Source: Streptomyces sp. NBC_01244 (GTDB lineage Bacteria; Actinomycetota; Actinomycetes; Streptomycetales; Streptomycetaceae). From it: DNA of 64,000 nucleotides. The notes beneath the pieces were generated by a model. It was not told where the DNA came from. It made no database searches and was given only the letters and a program-made list of their open reading frames with translations. This document shows positions 1 through 8,605 of the stretch, one piece after another; within the stretch, counting starts at the first letter, position 1, and each line of letters opens with the position of its first letter. Both the position numbers and the translations under genes were made by a program. Location of the stretch: NCBI RefSeq assembly GCF_035987325.1, contig NZ_CP108488.1, positions 7,936,001-8,000,000 of the forward strand, given 5' to 3'.

Positions 1-219
1 CTGGGCCTGGACCGGCTCACCGAGCGGGAGCGCGAGGTGATGGCCCTCGTGGGCCTCGGCCTGTCCAACGAGGAGATCGCCCGCCGCCTGGTCGTCAGCC
101 CGCTCACCGCGAAGACCCACGTCAGCCGGACGATGGTGAAGCTCGGCGCCCGCGACCGTGCCCAACTGGTCGTCCTGGCCTACGAGTCGGGGCTGGTCAG
201 GCCCGGCTGGCTCGGCTGA
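1..219 (+). CDS. LuxR-family response regulator, C-terminal fragment
   Basis: The reading frame is open from base 1 and stops at 219, so only the last 72 residues of a gene starting outside the window are present. They form a GerE/LuxR helix-turn-helix: LTEREREVMALV, then SNEEIARRLVVSPLTAKTHV, the recognition-helix region of NarL-type response regulators. The receiver domain, if present, lies upstream and cannot be seen. The ABC exporter genes follow 155 bases downstream on the same strand, so it may control them; that is inference from position only. Confidence 0.85.
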   Translation: MGLDRLTEREREVMALVGLGLSNEEIARRLVVSPLTAKTHVSRTMVKLGARDRAQLVVLAYESGLVRPGWLG

Positions 220-374
220 TTCCCTCCCGTCTCCCCGCCGGCCGGACCCCCGTACTCCCCTGGAAGTACGCGCGGTGCAGCCGGCCGTACGACGACCCGG
301 ACCCCCTCCCGGAGCGAGTCTCGGAATGTGACGCAGACGTCCGCACTTGCGAACTTCCGAGGAGCTGAACCGAG

Positions 375-674
375 ATGAACGACATCGCCACCCTCACCAC
401 CCTCGCGTACGACGGGCCCGGCCCGTGGATCCTGTTCTTCCCGCTGATCTGGGCGGCCGTGGTCATCGGCGCCGTCACCGTGCTGCGCCGCACCGTGTGG
501 CGCGGCCGCCGGGCCCCGTGGCAGGCCGGCGGAGCCGCGTACGGCGAGCACTCGCCGATCGCCGTCCTCGGCCGGCGCTTCGCCTCCGGCGAGATCGACG
601 AGGACGAGTACCGGCGGCGGCTGTCCGTCCTGGACGAGCAGTTCGGCCGCCTCTCCCAGGGCGGTGCGGCATGA
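375..674 (+). CDS. Small membrane protein with SHOCT domain
   Basis: The 99-residue protein has one transmembrane helix (about residues 17-40, GPWILFFPLIWAAVVIGAV) and a C-terminal SHOCT-type segment (about 60-90, VLGRRFASGEIDEDEYRRRL), a short helical domain commonly found with membrane or export proteins. GAGGAG about 11 bases before the ATG serves as ribosome binding site. Its stop overlaps the start of the next gene (ATGA), so it is translationally coupled to the ABC ATPase. A role in assembling or regulating that transporter is plausible but unproven. Confidence 0.75.
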   Translation: MNDIATLTTLAYDGPGPWILFFPLIWAAVVIGAVTVLRRTVWRGRRAPWQAGGAAYGEHSPIAVLGRRFASGEIDEDEYRRRLSVLDEQFGRLSQGGAA

Positions 675-1462
675 GGACCGCCACCGCGCCGGGCGGCGGC
701 GGAGGCGTCGCCGCCCGGGTCGTCGATGCCGTGAAGGTCTACGGCCGGGGCGACACCGAGGTACGGGCCCTGGACGGGGTGAGCGTCGACTTCCCGGCCG
801 GACGCTTCACCGCGATCATGGGACCGTCCGGTTCCGGCAAGTCGACCCTGATGCACTGTGCCGCCGGTCTCGACACCCTCACCTCCGGATCCGCTTCCAT
901 CGGCGGTACGGATCTCAGCGCGCTCGACGACCGCCGGCTCACCCTGCTGCGCCGCGAGCGCGTCGGCTTCGTCTTCCAGGCCTTCAACCTGATTCCCACC
1001 CTCACCGTCGCCGAGAACATCACGCTCCCGCAGGACCTCGCGGGCAGCCGCCCGGACCGAGCCTGGCTCGACGGCCTCATCGACGTCGTCGGACTGCGCG
1101 ACCGGCTCCACCACCGGCCCGCCGAGCTCTCCGGCGGCCAGCAGCAGCGCGTCGCCGTGGCCCGCGCCCTCGCCGGCAGCCCCGATGTCGTCTTCGCCGA
1201 CGAGCCCACGGGCAACCTCGACTCCCGTTCGGGTGAGGAGGTGCTCGGCCTGCTGGGCAGGGCGGTGCGCGCGATGAACCGTACGGTCGTCATGGTCACC
1301 CATGACCCGGTGGCCGCCGCCCACGCCGACGAGGTCGTCTTCCTCGCCGACGGGCGGCTGGTCGACCGGATGGCGGGTCCCACCGCGGACCGCGTCCTGG
1401 ACCGGCTCAAGTCCTTCGACACCCGCCCCCTGACGGCGGCTGCCCCGAGGGAGGAGTCATGA
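671..1462 (+). CDS. ABC transporter ATP-binding protein, MacB/LolD type
   Basis: The 263-residue ATPase subunit carries Walker A GPSGSGKST (about residue 54), signature LSGGQQQRVAVARAL, Walker B DVVFADEPTGNLD and the switch histidine in VTHD. The EPTGNLD Walker B and the overall length are typical of the MacB/LolD/FtsE family, which powers FtsX-like permeases rather than classical importers. The start is the ATG overlapping the preceding stop; the frame is open further upstream but the homology begins here. It overlaps the permease gene by 4 nt, so the two form one transporter. The substrate is unknown: lipoprotein, peptide or drug efflux are all possible. Confidence 0.9.
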   Translation: MRTATAPGGGGGVAARVVDAVKVYGRGDTEVRALDGVSVDFPAGRFTAIMGPSGSGKSTLMHCAAGLDTLTSGSASIGGTDLSALDDRRLTLLRRERVGFVFQAFNLIPTLTVAENITLPQDLAGSRPDRAWLDGLIDVVGLRDRLHHRPAELSGGQQQRVAVARALAGSPDVVFADEPTGNLDSRSGEEVLGLLGRAVRAMNRTVVMVTHDPVAAAHADEVVFLADGRLVDRMAGPTADRVLDRLKSFDTRPLTAAAPREES

Positions 1463-4035
1463 GTACGAGCGGCGCCCGCCCCGTGCTGCGGCTCGCCGCG
1501 GCCTCACTGCGCGCGCACAAGCGGCGGTTCGCCGGGACCTTCACGGCCGTGCTGCTCGGCGTCGCCTTCCTCACCGGGACGCTCCTCATGGGCGACACCC
1601 TCCGCGCGAGCTTCGACAGCATGTTCGCCGGCGCGGCGAGCGGTACCGACGCGGTGGTCCGCAATTCCCGTGTGGTGACCGTCCCGGGCGAGGCCCAGGG
1701 CACCCGGCAGCCCGTACCGACCGCTCTCGTGGAGGAGATCCGGCGCATCCCGGGCGTGGCCGCCGCCGCCCCCGCGGTCCAGGGCGCGGGGCAGCTCGTC
1801 GGCTCCGACGGCAAGCCGATCGGGGGCCAGGGGCCGCCCACGCTCGCCGGGAACTGGATCGAGGACCCGGACCTCAACCCGTACCGGCTCGCCGAGGGCC
1901 GGGCACCGGAGCGGACCGGAGAGGTCGTCGTCAACCGGGCCACCGCGGACAAGGGCGGACTGGAGCTCGGCGACACGACCGTGCTGCGCACGCCCGACCC
2001 GGTCCCGGTGACGGTCGTCGGCCTGGCCACCTTCGGCGGCGCGGACGGCATGGGGCAGGTCACGTACACGGGGATGACCCAGGCGGACGCGGAGAAGTAC
2101 CTGACCCCGGCGCCCGGTCAGGCGGCGTCCATCCAGGTGCGCGCCGGCCCGGGAACCGGCCAGAGCGAGCTGGTGGAGGCGCTCACCGCGGCCCTGCCGC
2201 AGGGCGTGGAGGCGATCACCGGGCAGGAGTCGGCCCAGGAGAACACCGACATGATCTCCGGGCGGTTTCTGACCCTCTTCACCACCATGCTGCTCGTCTT
2301 CTCGGGCATCGCCCTGCTCGTCGCCACCTTCAGCATCCACAACACCTTCGCGATCGTCGTCGCCCAGCGCACCCGCGAGAACGCCCTGCTCCGCGCCCTG
2401 GGCGCCTCCCGGCGCCAGGTCGTGGCCGGCACGCTGGCCGAGGCCGCCGTCGTCGCGTTCGCCGCCTCGGCAGCCGGGCTGCTCGGCGGCGTCGGCATCG
2501 CCGCAGGGCTCCAGGCGCTCTTCCCGGCCATCGGATTCCCCTTCCCCGAAGGGGACTTGGTGGTCAGCGGCCCGTCGCTGCTGCTTCCCCTCGCCGTGGG
2601 CGTCCTCGTCTGCCTCGGCTCGGCCGTACTGCCGGCCCTGCGCGCCGGACGCACGGCGCCGCTGGCCGCGCTGCTCGACAGCGCGGTGGACCACTCGGGG
2701 GCCTCCCGGTCCCGTACGGTCACCGGCGCGGCGCTGGGCACGGCCGCCATCGGCCTGCTCCTGACCGGGGTGCTCGCCGTACCGTCGCTGTGGCTGTCCG
2801 GGGCGGGTGCGGCGCTGGCCACGGCCTCGTTCGTCGTACTGGGTCCGGTGGCGGCCTCGTCCGCCGTCCGGATGCTCGGCCGTCCGCTGGAACGGCTGCG
2901 CGGGGTCACCGGCGCCCTCGCGGCGCGCAACGCACGGCGCAGTCCGAAGCGGACGGCGTCCACGGCGACCGCGCTGATGATCGGGGTCGCCGTCGTCGCC
3001 CTGTTCACCGTCTTCGGCGCGTCACTGAAGGCGACGATGGACGCGACCGTGTCGCGTTCCTTCGCCGGTGACGTGGCCATCAGCGCCCCGTCCTTCGGCG
3101 CGGGCGGCAGCGGCCTGAGCCCGAAGCTGGCACCGGCCGTCGCGGCGCTGCCCGAGGTGGCGGGCGCGGTGGGCCTGGGCAAGGGGGTCGCGGAGGTCGA
3201 CGGCTCGGGGCGGGCGCTGACCGTGACCGACCCCGCCGCCCTCGCGGCAGGCCTCGACCTGGGTGCGGTGTCGGGAGGGTTCGACGCGCTGGGGCCGGAC
3301 GGGATCGCGGTGTCCGAGAAGGAAGCTTCGCGGCGCGGCTGGCGGCCCGGCAGCACGGTCGAACTGGCCTTCACCGACGGGCGGAAGCAGCCGTTCACGA
3401 TCCGCGCGGTGTACGAGCATGCCGAGCTGGCCGGCGACTACGTCATCACCCGAGCGGCGTGGGCACCGCACCGGGCGCAGGACACGGACTCGCTGGTGAG
3501 CGTCACCTTCAAGGACGGGGTGTCGACCGCGGCCGGTACGGCGGCGGTCGAGAAGACGGCCGCGCTGTACGGCGGCCCCGAGGTGCAGACGCGCGAGGCG
3601 TACGCACGGTCGGCGGCGGGCGGCATCGACATGATGCTCACGCTCGTCTACGCGCTGCTCGCCCTCGCCGTCCTGATCGCCCTGCTGGGCATCGCCAACA
3701 CGCTGACCCTCGCCGTCCACGAGCGCACCCGCGAACTGGGGCTGCTCCGGGCGGTCGGCCAGACCCGGGGACAGCTGCGGGCCATGGTCCGCTGGGAGTC
3801 GGTCCTGGTCGCCGCCTTCGGCACGGCCGGCGGTCTGGCGCTGGGCGGCGTCCTCGGATGGGTCCTGGTGAAGGCCTCCGACGGGGCGAGCGACAGCGCG
3901 TTCACGTTCGCCGTCCCACCGCTGCAGCTCACCCTGGTGGCACTGGTGGGCGTGGCGGCGGGTGTCCTCGCGGGCTGGCGCCCGGCGCGGCGCGCGGCGC
4001 GTCTGGACATCCTGCGCGCGGTCGCCACCGACTAG
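1459..4035 (+). CDS. ABC transporter permease, two FtsX/MacB modules
   Basis: This 858-residue membrane protein is built as a tandem repeat. An N-terminal helix (about 20-45) is followed by an extracytoplasmic MacB-like core (about 46-265), then an FtsX domain (about 270-400) with the hallmark TRENALLRALGASRRQV. A second module has its own core and a final FtsX domain (about 735-855) containing ERTRELGLLRAVGQTRGQL. The two-module layout is typical of actinobacterial permeases that pair with a MacB-like ATPase. It overlaps the ATPase gene by 4 nt and ends the operon. An exporter or mechanotransmission role is inferred from family; the cargo cannot be read from sequence. Confidence 0.9.
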   Translation: MSTSGARPVLRLAAASLRAHKRRFAGTFTAVLLGVAFLTGTLLMGDTLRASFDSMFAGAASGTDAVVRNSRVVTVPGEAQGTRQPVPTALVEEIRRIPGVAAAAPAVQGAGQLVGSDGKPIGGQGPPTLAGNWIEDPDLNPYRLAEGRAPERTGEVVVNRATADKGGLELGDTTVLRTPDPVPVTVVGLATFGGADGMGQVTYTGMTQADAEKYLTPAPGQAASIQVRAGPGTGQSELVEALTAALPQGVEAITGQESAQENTDMISGRFLTLFTTMLLVFSGIALLVATFSIHNTFAIVVAQRTRENALLRALGASRRQVVAGTLAEAAVVAFAASAAGLLGGVGIAAGLQALFPAIGFPFPEGDLVVSGPSLLLPLAVGVLVCLGSAVLPALRAGRTAPLAALLDSAVDHSGASRSRTVTGAALGTAAIGLLLTGVLAVPSLWLSGAGAALATASFVVLGPVAASSAVRMLGRPLERLRGVTGALAARNARRSPKRTASTATALMIGVAVVALFTVFGASLKATMDATVSRSFAGDVAISAPSFGAGGSGLSPKLAPAVAALPEVAGAVGLGKGVAEVDGSGRALTVTDPAALAAGLDLGAVSGGFDALGPDGIAVSEKEASRRGWRPGSTVELAFTDGRKQPFTIRAVYEHAELAGDYVITRAAWAPHRAQDTDSLVSVTFKDGVSTAAGTAAVEKTAALYGGPEVQTREAYARSAAGGIDMMLTLVYALLALAVLIALLGIANTLTLAVHERTRELGLLRAVGQTRGQLRAMVRWESVLVAAFGTAGGLALGGVLGWVLVKASDGASDSAFTFAVPPLQLTLVALVGVAAGVLAGWRPARRAARLDILRAVATD

Positions 4036-4040
4036 ACGGC

Positions 4041-4098
4041 CGGCCTCTGCCGGCCTCTGCCGGCCCCTGCCGGCCCGGCGGGCCTCTGCCGGCCCCTA
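4041..4098. repeat. Short tandem repeat of about 10 bp
   Basis: Imperfect copies of CGGCCTCTGC and CGGCCCCTGC lie head to tail (4041-4050, 4051-4060, 4061-4070, and again near 4081-4098). They fill the space between the convergent permease and folA genes and touch the folA stop codon. No terminator with a T-run is visible here; the GC-rich repeat may do that job. Confidence 0.6.
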
Positions 4099-4671
4099 CC
4101 GGGCGTACGTGCGGATGCGGTAGCGCAGGCCGGTCACCGAGGACTGCCAGCCTCCGTCCTCGGCCACGGTCCACGCCGGTTCCAGCTCCGGGGCGTGGGT
4201 GTCGCCGACGACCAACGTGTCGACCTCGGTCACCGAAAGCATCACGGCATGGGCCAGCGCGGCACGGTAGACCTCTCCGCCGCCGATCACCCAGCAGGCG
4301 GTGGCGGGGTCGGCGGGCCGGGGCTGCCCGGCCTGCCCGGCCGCGATCTCCAGGGCCTCGGGGATGGACCCGGCGCGCTCCGCGCCCTCGGCGGCCCACT
4401 TCGGATCCCGCGTCACCACGATGTTGCGCCGGCCGGCCAGCGGACGGAACCGCGCCGGCAGCGAATCCCAGGTCTTGCGGCCCATCACCACCGGATGGCC
4501 GAGGGTGGTGGCCTTGAAGTGGGCCATGTCCTCGGGCAGCCGCCAGGGAATGCCGTTGTCCGCGCCGATCACACCGTCGGAGCTCTGCGCCCAGATCAGC
4601 CCGACGTTCATGCCGGCGCTCGTGTCGGTGCCGGTGTCCGCGTTGGCGCCGGCGTTCGTGTCGAGGTTCAT
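4096..4671 (-). CDS. folA: Dihydrofolate reductase
   Basis: DHFR reduces dihydrofolate to tetrahydrofolate with NADPH in the cytosol. The core starts at [16 protein letters not shown] and shows [14 protein letters not shown] (active-site acid region), VVMGRKTW (NADPH binding) and [10 protein letters not shown]. The annotated ATG at 4671 overlaps the thyA stop (ATGA), which adds a 20-residue Asn/Asp/Thr/Ala-rich leader ahead of the core; an internal ATG at 4611 would give the usual length of about 171. I keep the upstream start because of the coupling. It sits directly behind thyA, the enzyme that makes its substrate, the classical folate pair. Confidence 0.93.
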   Translation of the reverse strand: MNLDTNAGANADTGTDTSAGMNVGLIWAQSSDGVIGADNGIPWRLPEDMAHFKATTLGHPVVMGRKTWDSLPARFRPLAGRRNIVVTRDPKWAAEGAERAGSIPEALEIAAGQAGQPRPADPATACWVIGGGEVYRAALAHAVMLSVTEVDTLVVGDTHAPELEPAWTVAEDGGWQSSVTGLRYRIRTYAR

Positions 4672-5471
4672 ACCGCGACCGGAGCCTTGATGGCCGGGTG
4701 GTGCTGGTAGCCGGCCACCTTCACGTCGCCGTAGGCGTAGTCGAAGAGCGAGTCGGCCCGGTGCAGCTTCAGCTCGGGGAACTCGAAGGGGGTGCGCGAG
4801 ATCTGCTCGGTCACCTGGTCGACGTGGTTGTCGTAGATGTGGCAGTCACCGCCGGTCCAGATGAAGTCGCCCGGCTCCAGGCCTGCCTGCTGCGCCACCA
4901 TGTGGGTGAGCAGGGCGTAGCTGGCGATGTTGAACGGCACGCCGAGGAACAGGTCCGCGCTGCGCTGGTACAGCTGGCAGGAGAGCTTGCCGTCGGCCAC
5001 GTAGAACTGGAAGAAGGCGTGGCACGGCGCCAGCGCCATCTTGGACAGCTCGGAGACGTTCCAGGCGGAGACGATCATCCGGCGGGAGTCCGGGTCACGG
5101 CGCAGCGTGTCCAGGACCTCGGTGATCTGGTCGATGTGCAGGCCGTCCGGGGTGGGCCAGGAGCGCCACTGGGCGCCGTAGACCGGGCCGAGGTCGCCGT
5201 TCTCGTCGGCCCACTCGTCCCAGATCGTGACGCCGTGCTCGCGCAGCCAGCCGACGTTCGACTCGCCGCGCAGGAACCACAGCAGCTCGTACACGATCGA
5301 CTTGAGGTGCACCTTCTTGGTGGTGACCAGGGGAAACCCCTGCGACAGGTCGTAACGCAGTTGGTGCCCGAAGACACTCCGGGTGCCGGTGCCCGTCCGG
5401 TCGGCCTTCGCCGTCCCGGAGGTGAGCACCAGCTTCAACAGGTCTTCGTACTGGGTATCCGCCACGGGCAC
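4668..5471 (-). CDS. thyA: Thymidylate synthase
   Basis: ThyA methylates dUMP with methylene-tetrahydrofolate, giving dTMP and dihydrofolate. Its 267 residues match the usual 264. Visible motifs are [15 protein letters not shown] at the N terminus (folate/phosphate binding), the catalytic cysteine at about 150 in [30 protein letters not shown], and GDCHIYDNH. The start is GTG at 5471; a second in-frame GTG two codons later is equally possible. It overlaps folA by 4 nt, so dihydrofolate produced here is recycled by the next gene product. An 8-bp tandem repeat lies just upstream. Confidence 0.97.
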   Translation of the reverse strand: MPVADTQYEDLLKLVLTSGTAKADRTGTGTRSVFGHQLRYDLSQGFPLVTTKKVHLKSIVYELLWFLRGESNVGWLREHGVTIWDEWADENGDLGPVYGAQWRSWPTPDGLHIDQITEVLDTLRRDPDSRRMIVSAWNVSELSKMALAPCHAFFQFYVADGKLSCQLYQRSADLFLGVPFNIASYALLTHMVAQQAGLEPGDFIWTGGDCHIYDNHVDQVTEQISRTPFEFPELKLHRADSLFDYAYGDVKVAGYQHHPAIKAPVAV

Positions 5472-5498
5472 CGAGTCTACTGGCCTGCCGTCCGAGGT

Positions 5499-5570
5499 CC
5501 GGTCAGCCGGTCAGCCGGTCAGCCGGTCAGCCGGCCAGCCGGCCAGCCGGTCAGCCGGTCAGCCGGTCAC
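5499..5570. repeat. Nine-copy 8-bp tandem repeat
   Basis: Nine head-to-tail units of CCGGTCAG lie here; two units read CCGGCCAG and the last reads CCGGTCAC. The array fills the gap between the thyA start and the SnoaL-like gene and overlaps the last codons and stop of the latter. A unit length that is not a multiple of three means copy-number change would alter that protein's C terminus. Confidence 0.85.
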
Positions 5571-6005
5571 CACGCCGTCGGTGAGCAGGCCGGCCAGGAC
5601 CGCCTCGCCGACCGCCACGACCGCCGTCTGGGGGCGGATCATCACGGTGATCTCGTCGATCAGGCCCTCGGGCGTGAGGTGCAGCATGTCGATGCCGTGC
5701 ACCTGCCGGTCGCCCACGCTGGTCCGGAACGGCAGCACGGTCGCAGGTCCCTCTGCTCCCTCCGCCCCGAACGGGACGCCGGCGGACTGGACGCTGCCGT
5801 CGAAGTGCCCGACGTAGTGGAAGCCCTCGAACGTGCGCAGGAGCACGCGGAAGAGGGCCAGCACCGCCGGCTTGCCCTCGAACGGCTTCGACTTCACCGG
5901 GCTGTTGAGCCGGACGTCGTCGGTGAACAGCGCGTCCAGTGCGGCGAGATCATGGCCTGCCACGGCGGCGCGGAAGCGGTCGGCCGTGCTGGTGTCGGTA
6001 CTCAA
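5559..6005 (-). CDS. SnoaL/NTF2-like protein
   Basis: The 148-residue protein has the cone-fold layout of SnoaL-like domains: an N-terminal helix (TADRFRAAVAGHDLAALDALFTDD), then strands including VRLNSPVKSKPFEGK, ending with MLHLTPEGLIDEITVMIRP. Such proteins are polyketide-type cyclases, isomerases or ligand-binding proteins; the substrate is unknown. I place the start at TTG 6005, preceded by GAGGAG; the longer frame to 6056 would run through the operator-like repeats. It is transcribed divergently from padR, and regulation of this gene by PadR is likely. The 3' end is formed by a tandem repeat. Confidence 0.75.
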   Translation of the reverse strand: MSTDTSTADRFRAAVAGHDLAALDALFTDDVRLNSPVKSKPFEGKPAVLALFRVLLRTFEGFHYVGHFDGSVQSAGVPFGAEGAEGPATVLPFRTSVGDRQVHGIDMLHLTPEGLIDEITVMIRPQTAVVAVGEAVLAGLLTDGVVTG

Positions 6006-6016
6006 GAGGGCTCCTC

Positions 6017-6054
6017 GATAGTCACCGATGTGATTAGTCAGTTTCTTGACTATC
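6017..6054. promoter_or_regulatory. Probable PadR operator in divergent promoter
   Basis: Three half-sites share the core TAGTCA: GATAGTCA (6017-6024), ATTAGTCA (6033-6040) and its inverse TGACTATC (6047-6054). TAGTCA-N6-TGACTA (6035-6052) is a perfect 6-bp dyad, and the outer pair is a perfect 8-bp inverted match. The cluster lies just upstream of the SnoaL-like start and about 64 bases from the padR ATG, where an autoregulated PadR-type repressor is expected to bind. That PadR is the binder is inferred. Confidence 0.55.
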
Positions 6055-6117
6055 ATGGCCCGGGCGTCCTGAGGAAGGGGGCGCCGTGAACGGACACGGA
6101 CCCGAGGAGACCTCCCG

Positions 6118-6687
6118 ATGGCTTTGCGCCACGCCGTACTGGCGGCGCTGCTCGACGAGGAGTTGAGCGGCTACCAGCTGGCCAAGGCCTTCGGCACGGG
6201 CGTGGCCAACTTCTGGCACGCCCTGCCCCAGCAGCTCTACGCCGAGCTGGCCAGGCTGGAGAGGGAAGGCTTCATCGCGGGCCGCGAGGTCGTCCAGGAC
6301 ACCCGGCCGAACAAGCGGCTGTTCCAGGTCACCGACGCCGGACTGGCCGAGCTGGAGCGCTTCACCGCCGCCGAGACCAAGCCCTGCGTCATCCGCGACG
6401 ACCTGCTCGTGAAGGTGCAGGCGGCCGAATACGTCGACACGGGGGCGCTGATCGCGCAGCTCGCGGAGCGGACCGCCTTCGCGACGGCCAAGGCGGAGCT
6501 GTTCGAGAAGCTGCTCCGCTCGATGCGCGGGGAGCGTACGGAGGAGGAGTTCCTGCGCCACGGCGCACGGATCGGCCCCTACCTCACCTGCCTGCGCGGC
6601 TTGGAGTTCGAGCGGGCCAACCGCGCCTGGTACGAGCGCACCACGATCATTCTGAACGAGAGGCGGGCATCCCGTGGAGAGCAGTGA
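6118..6687 (+). CDS. PadR-family transcriptional regulator
   Basis: The 189-residue protein has an N-terminal PadR winged helix: LAALLDEELSGYQLAKAF, then PQQLYAELARLEREGFI and the wing with KRLFQVTDAGLAEL. The helical C-terminal domain (about 95-180) resembles the Vir_act_alpha_C dimerisation region. Such regulators usually repress a neighbouring gene until a small phenolic or lipophilic ligand is bound. A Shine-Dalgarno CGAGGAGA precedes the ATG. The divergent SnoaL-like gene and the inverted repeats between them suggest the target. It overlaps the following SGNH hydrolase by 14 nt. Confidence 0.88.
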   Translation: MALRHAVLAALLDEELSGYQLAKAFGTGVANFWHALPQQLYAELARLEREGFIAGREVVQDTRPNKRLFQVTDAGLAELERFTAAETKPCVIRDDLLVKVQAAEYVDTGALIAQLAERTAFATAKAELFEKLLRSMRGERTEEEFLRHGARIGPYLTCLRGLEFERANRAWYERTTIILNERRASRGEQ

Positions 6688-7471
6688 GCAGCGACGGCCC
6701 ACCCGGTACGTGGCGCTCGGCGACAGCCAGAGCGAGGGCGTGGGCGACGGGGACGACCGCACCGGGCTGCGCGGGTGCGCCGACCGGCTCGCCGAGCTGA
6801 TCGCGGTGCACGAGCCCGACGTGCTCTACGCCAACCTGGCCGTACGGGGCCGCCTCGCGGCGGGCGTCCGCGAGGGGCAGCTCGCGCCGGCCCTCGCGCT
6901 CCGCCCCGACCTGGCCACCGTGGTCGCCGGGGTCAACGACGTGCTGCGGCCCCGTTTCGACGCCGACGAGGTCGCCGGGCACCTGGAGGCGATGTTCGCC
7001 GCGCTCACCGCGCAGGGCGCCCGCGTCGCCACCGTGACCTTCCCCGACATCGCGAAGCTCGTCCCGCTCGCCAAGGGGGCGGCCCCGCGCGTCACCGCGC
7101 TCAACGAGCGGATACGGCGGGCGGCGGAGCGGCACGGGGTGGCCGTCGCCGACTTCGCCCGCCACGAGGCCTCCACCGACCCCCGGATGTGGAGCGCGGA
7201 CCGGCTGCACGCCGCGCCGTCCGGCCACGCGATGATCGCCGCCGGTGTCGCGCAGGCCCTGGGACTGCCCGGCAGCGACGACGCCTGGACCCGCCCGCTG
7301 CCCGGCCCGCCGCCCGCCGCCCCGGCGGGGCTGCGGGGCGTCGCGGGGGAGCTGCGGTGGGCCGTCGGCTTCGCCGGGCCCTGGATCGGGCGACGGCTGC
7401 GCGGGCGCTCCTCCGGAGACGGCCGTACGGCCAAGCGCCCCGAACTGCTTCCCGTACGCCTGGCTGCCTGA
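6674..7471 (+). CDS. SGNH/GDSL-family hydrolase
   Basis: This 265-residue enzyme of the GDSL esterase superfamily has block I VALGDSQSEGVGD (nucleophile Ser18), block III ATVVAGVNDVLRP with the oxyanion Asn, and block V DRLHAAPSGH with the catalytic Asp and His. No signal peptide is evident, so it is probably cytosolic. Likely reactions are ester or acyl hydrolysis; the substrate is unknown. The start is GTG at 6674, inside the padR 3' end, so the two genes are probably co-transcribed. A basic C-terminal tail follows the catalytic domain. Confidence 0.85.
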   Translation: MESSEQRRPTRYVALGDSQSEGVGDGDDRTGLRGCADRLAELIAVHEPDVLYANLAVRGRLAAGVREGQLAPALALRPDLATVVAGVNDVLRPRFDADEVAGHLEAMFAALTAQGARVATVTFPDIAKLVPLAKGAAPRVTALNERIRRAAERHGVAVADFARHEASTDPRMWSADRLHAAPSGHAMIAAGVAQALGLPGSDDAWTRPLPGPPPAAPAGLRGVAGELRWAVGFAGPWIGRRLRGRSSGDGRTAKRPELLPVRLAA

Positions 7472-7557
7472 CCCGGGGCGCCGGACCGGGGGATCGGGCG
7501 TCGGCCGGCTCGGCAGCCGGGCGTGCGGATCGGGCGCGCGGGGTCGGGCGCGCGGGG

Positions 7558-8412
7558 TCAGGCGCGGCAGATGATCTCGCCGTTCAGCACCGAGAACCAG
7601 GCGTCCGGCTCCGCGCCCCAGGCGTGCCAGGCGTCCGCGACGGCCGCCAGCTGGGCCCGCGTCGCGTGTCCGCCGCCGGTCGCGATCCCGGCGTAGGCCG
7701 AGGCCGTCGTACGGTCCGCCCACAGCGCGGACCACCAGGCGGCCTCCTCCTCGGTCGCGTAACACCACGAGGTCGCCGTGCAGGTCACGTCCGTGAAGCC
7801 CGCCGCCCGCGCCCACGCGCGCAGGCGGCGTCCGGCGTCCGGCTCGCCGCCGTTGGCGCGCGCCACCCGCCGGTACAGGTCCAGCCATTCCTCCAGCCCC
7901 GGAGTCGCGGGGTACCAGGTCATCGCCGCGTAGTCCGCGTCCCGCGCCGCGACGATCCCGCCGGGCCGGCACACCCGGCGCATCTCGCGCAGTGCCTGCA
8001 CCGGATCGCCCACGTGCTGCAGCACCTGGTGGGCGTGGACCACGTCGAAGGAGTCGTCGGGGAAGTCCAGCGCGTGGACGTCGGCGGTGGCGAACTCGAT
8101 GCCGGTCAGGCCGCGTTCCTTCGCGTACGCGGCGGCCTGGTCGACCACGTCCCGCGCCGCGTCCACCGCCGTGACCCGGCCCTGCGGCCCCACCAGCTCC
8201 GCCAGGTCCGCCGTGATCGTCCCCGGCCCGCAGCCCACGTCCAGGACGGTCATCCCGGGGCGCAGCTCGCCGATCAGGTACGCGGCGGAGTTCTCGGCGG
8301 TGCGCCAGCGGTGCGAGCGCAGCACCGACTCGTGGTGCCCGTGGGTGTAGACCGCGGTCTCGTGCGCGGGCTCCGTGGCAGCTGCCGTGCGAGTGGCTTC
8401 CGTGGCGTTCAT
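7558..8412 (-). CDS. SAM-dependent class I methyltransferase
   Basis: The 284-residue protein contains motif I VLDVGCGPGTITADLA (about residue 58), the acidic post-I motif VTAVDAA, ATADVHALDFPDDSFDVVHAHQVLQH (motif II region) and CRPGGIVAARDADY, all characteristic of Methyltransf_11/UbiE-like enzymes. A histidine-rich N terminus (YTHGHHESVLRSHRWR) precedes the SAM site and is common in actinobacterial members. GGAG is positioned before the ATG. The acceptor is unknown. It is divergent from the DinB-like gene across 193 bases. Confidence 0.87.
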   Translation of the reverse strand: MNATEATRTAAATEPAHETAVYTHGHHESVLRSHRWRTAENSAAYLIGELRPGMTVLDVGCGPGTITADLAELVGPQGRVTAVDAARDVVDQAAAYAKERGLTGIEFATADVHALDFPDDSFDVVHAHQVLQHVGDPVQALREMRRVCRPGGIVAARDADYAAMTWYPATPGLEEWLDLYRRVARANGGEPDAGRRLRAWARAAGFTDVTCTATSWCYATEEEAAWWSALWADRTTASAYAGIATGGGHATRAQLAAVADAWHAWGAEPDAWFSVLNGEIICRA

Positions 8413-8605
8413 GGGACCTGGCTCCTTCGTCGTCGAAGTGCTGTCGAGGCGTTGGTTTCACCGTAAGGGATCAGTTCGTCATCTGAGATATACGTTTTGA
8501 CATGTGGACACCACCCTTGCGCACCAAGGAGTTTGGGTGAACGGGTGGCAGGTCCTGGTGCGGGCGAGGACAGTGAATCCGGGAGAACGAAGGACGGTGA
8601 GACGC

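Noticed and set aside
4611..4671. Removing the 20-residue leader of dihydrofolate reductase.
   Set aside because: The upstream ATG overlaps the thyA stop as in coupled genes; the internal start is noted as an alternative.
8497..8525. TTGACA upstream of the DinB-like gene as a -35 box.
   Set aside because: No acceptable -10 lies 16-19 bases downstream.
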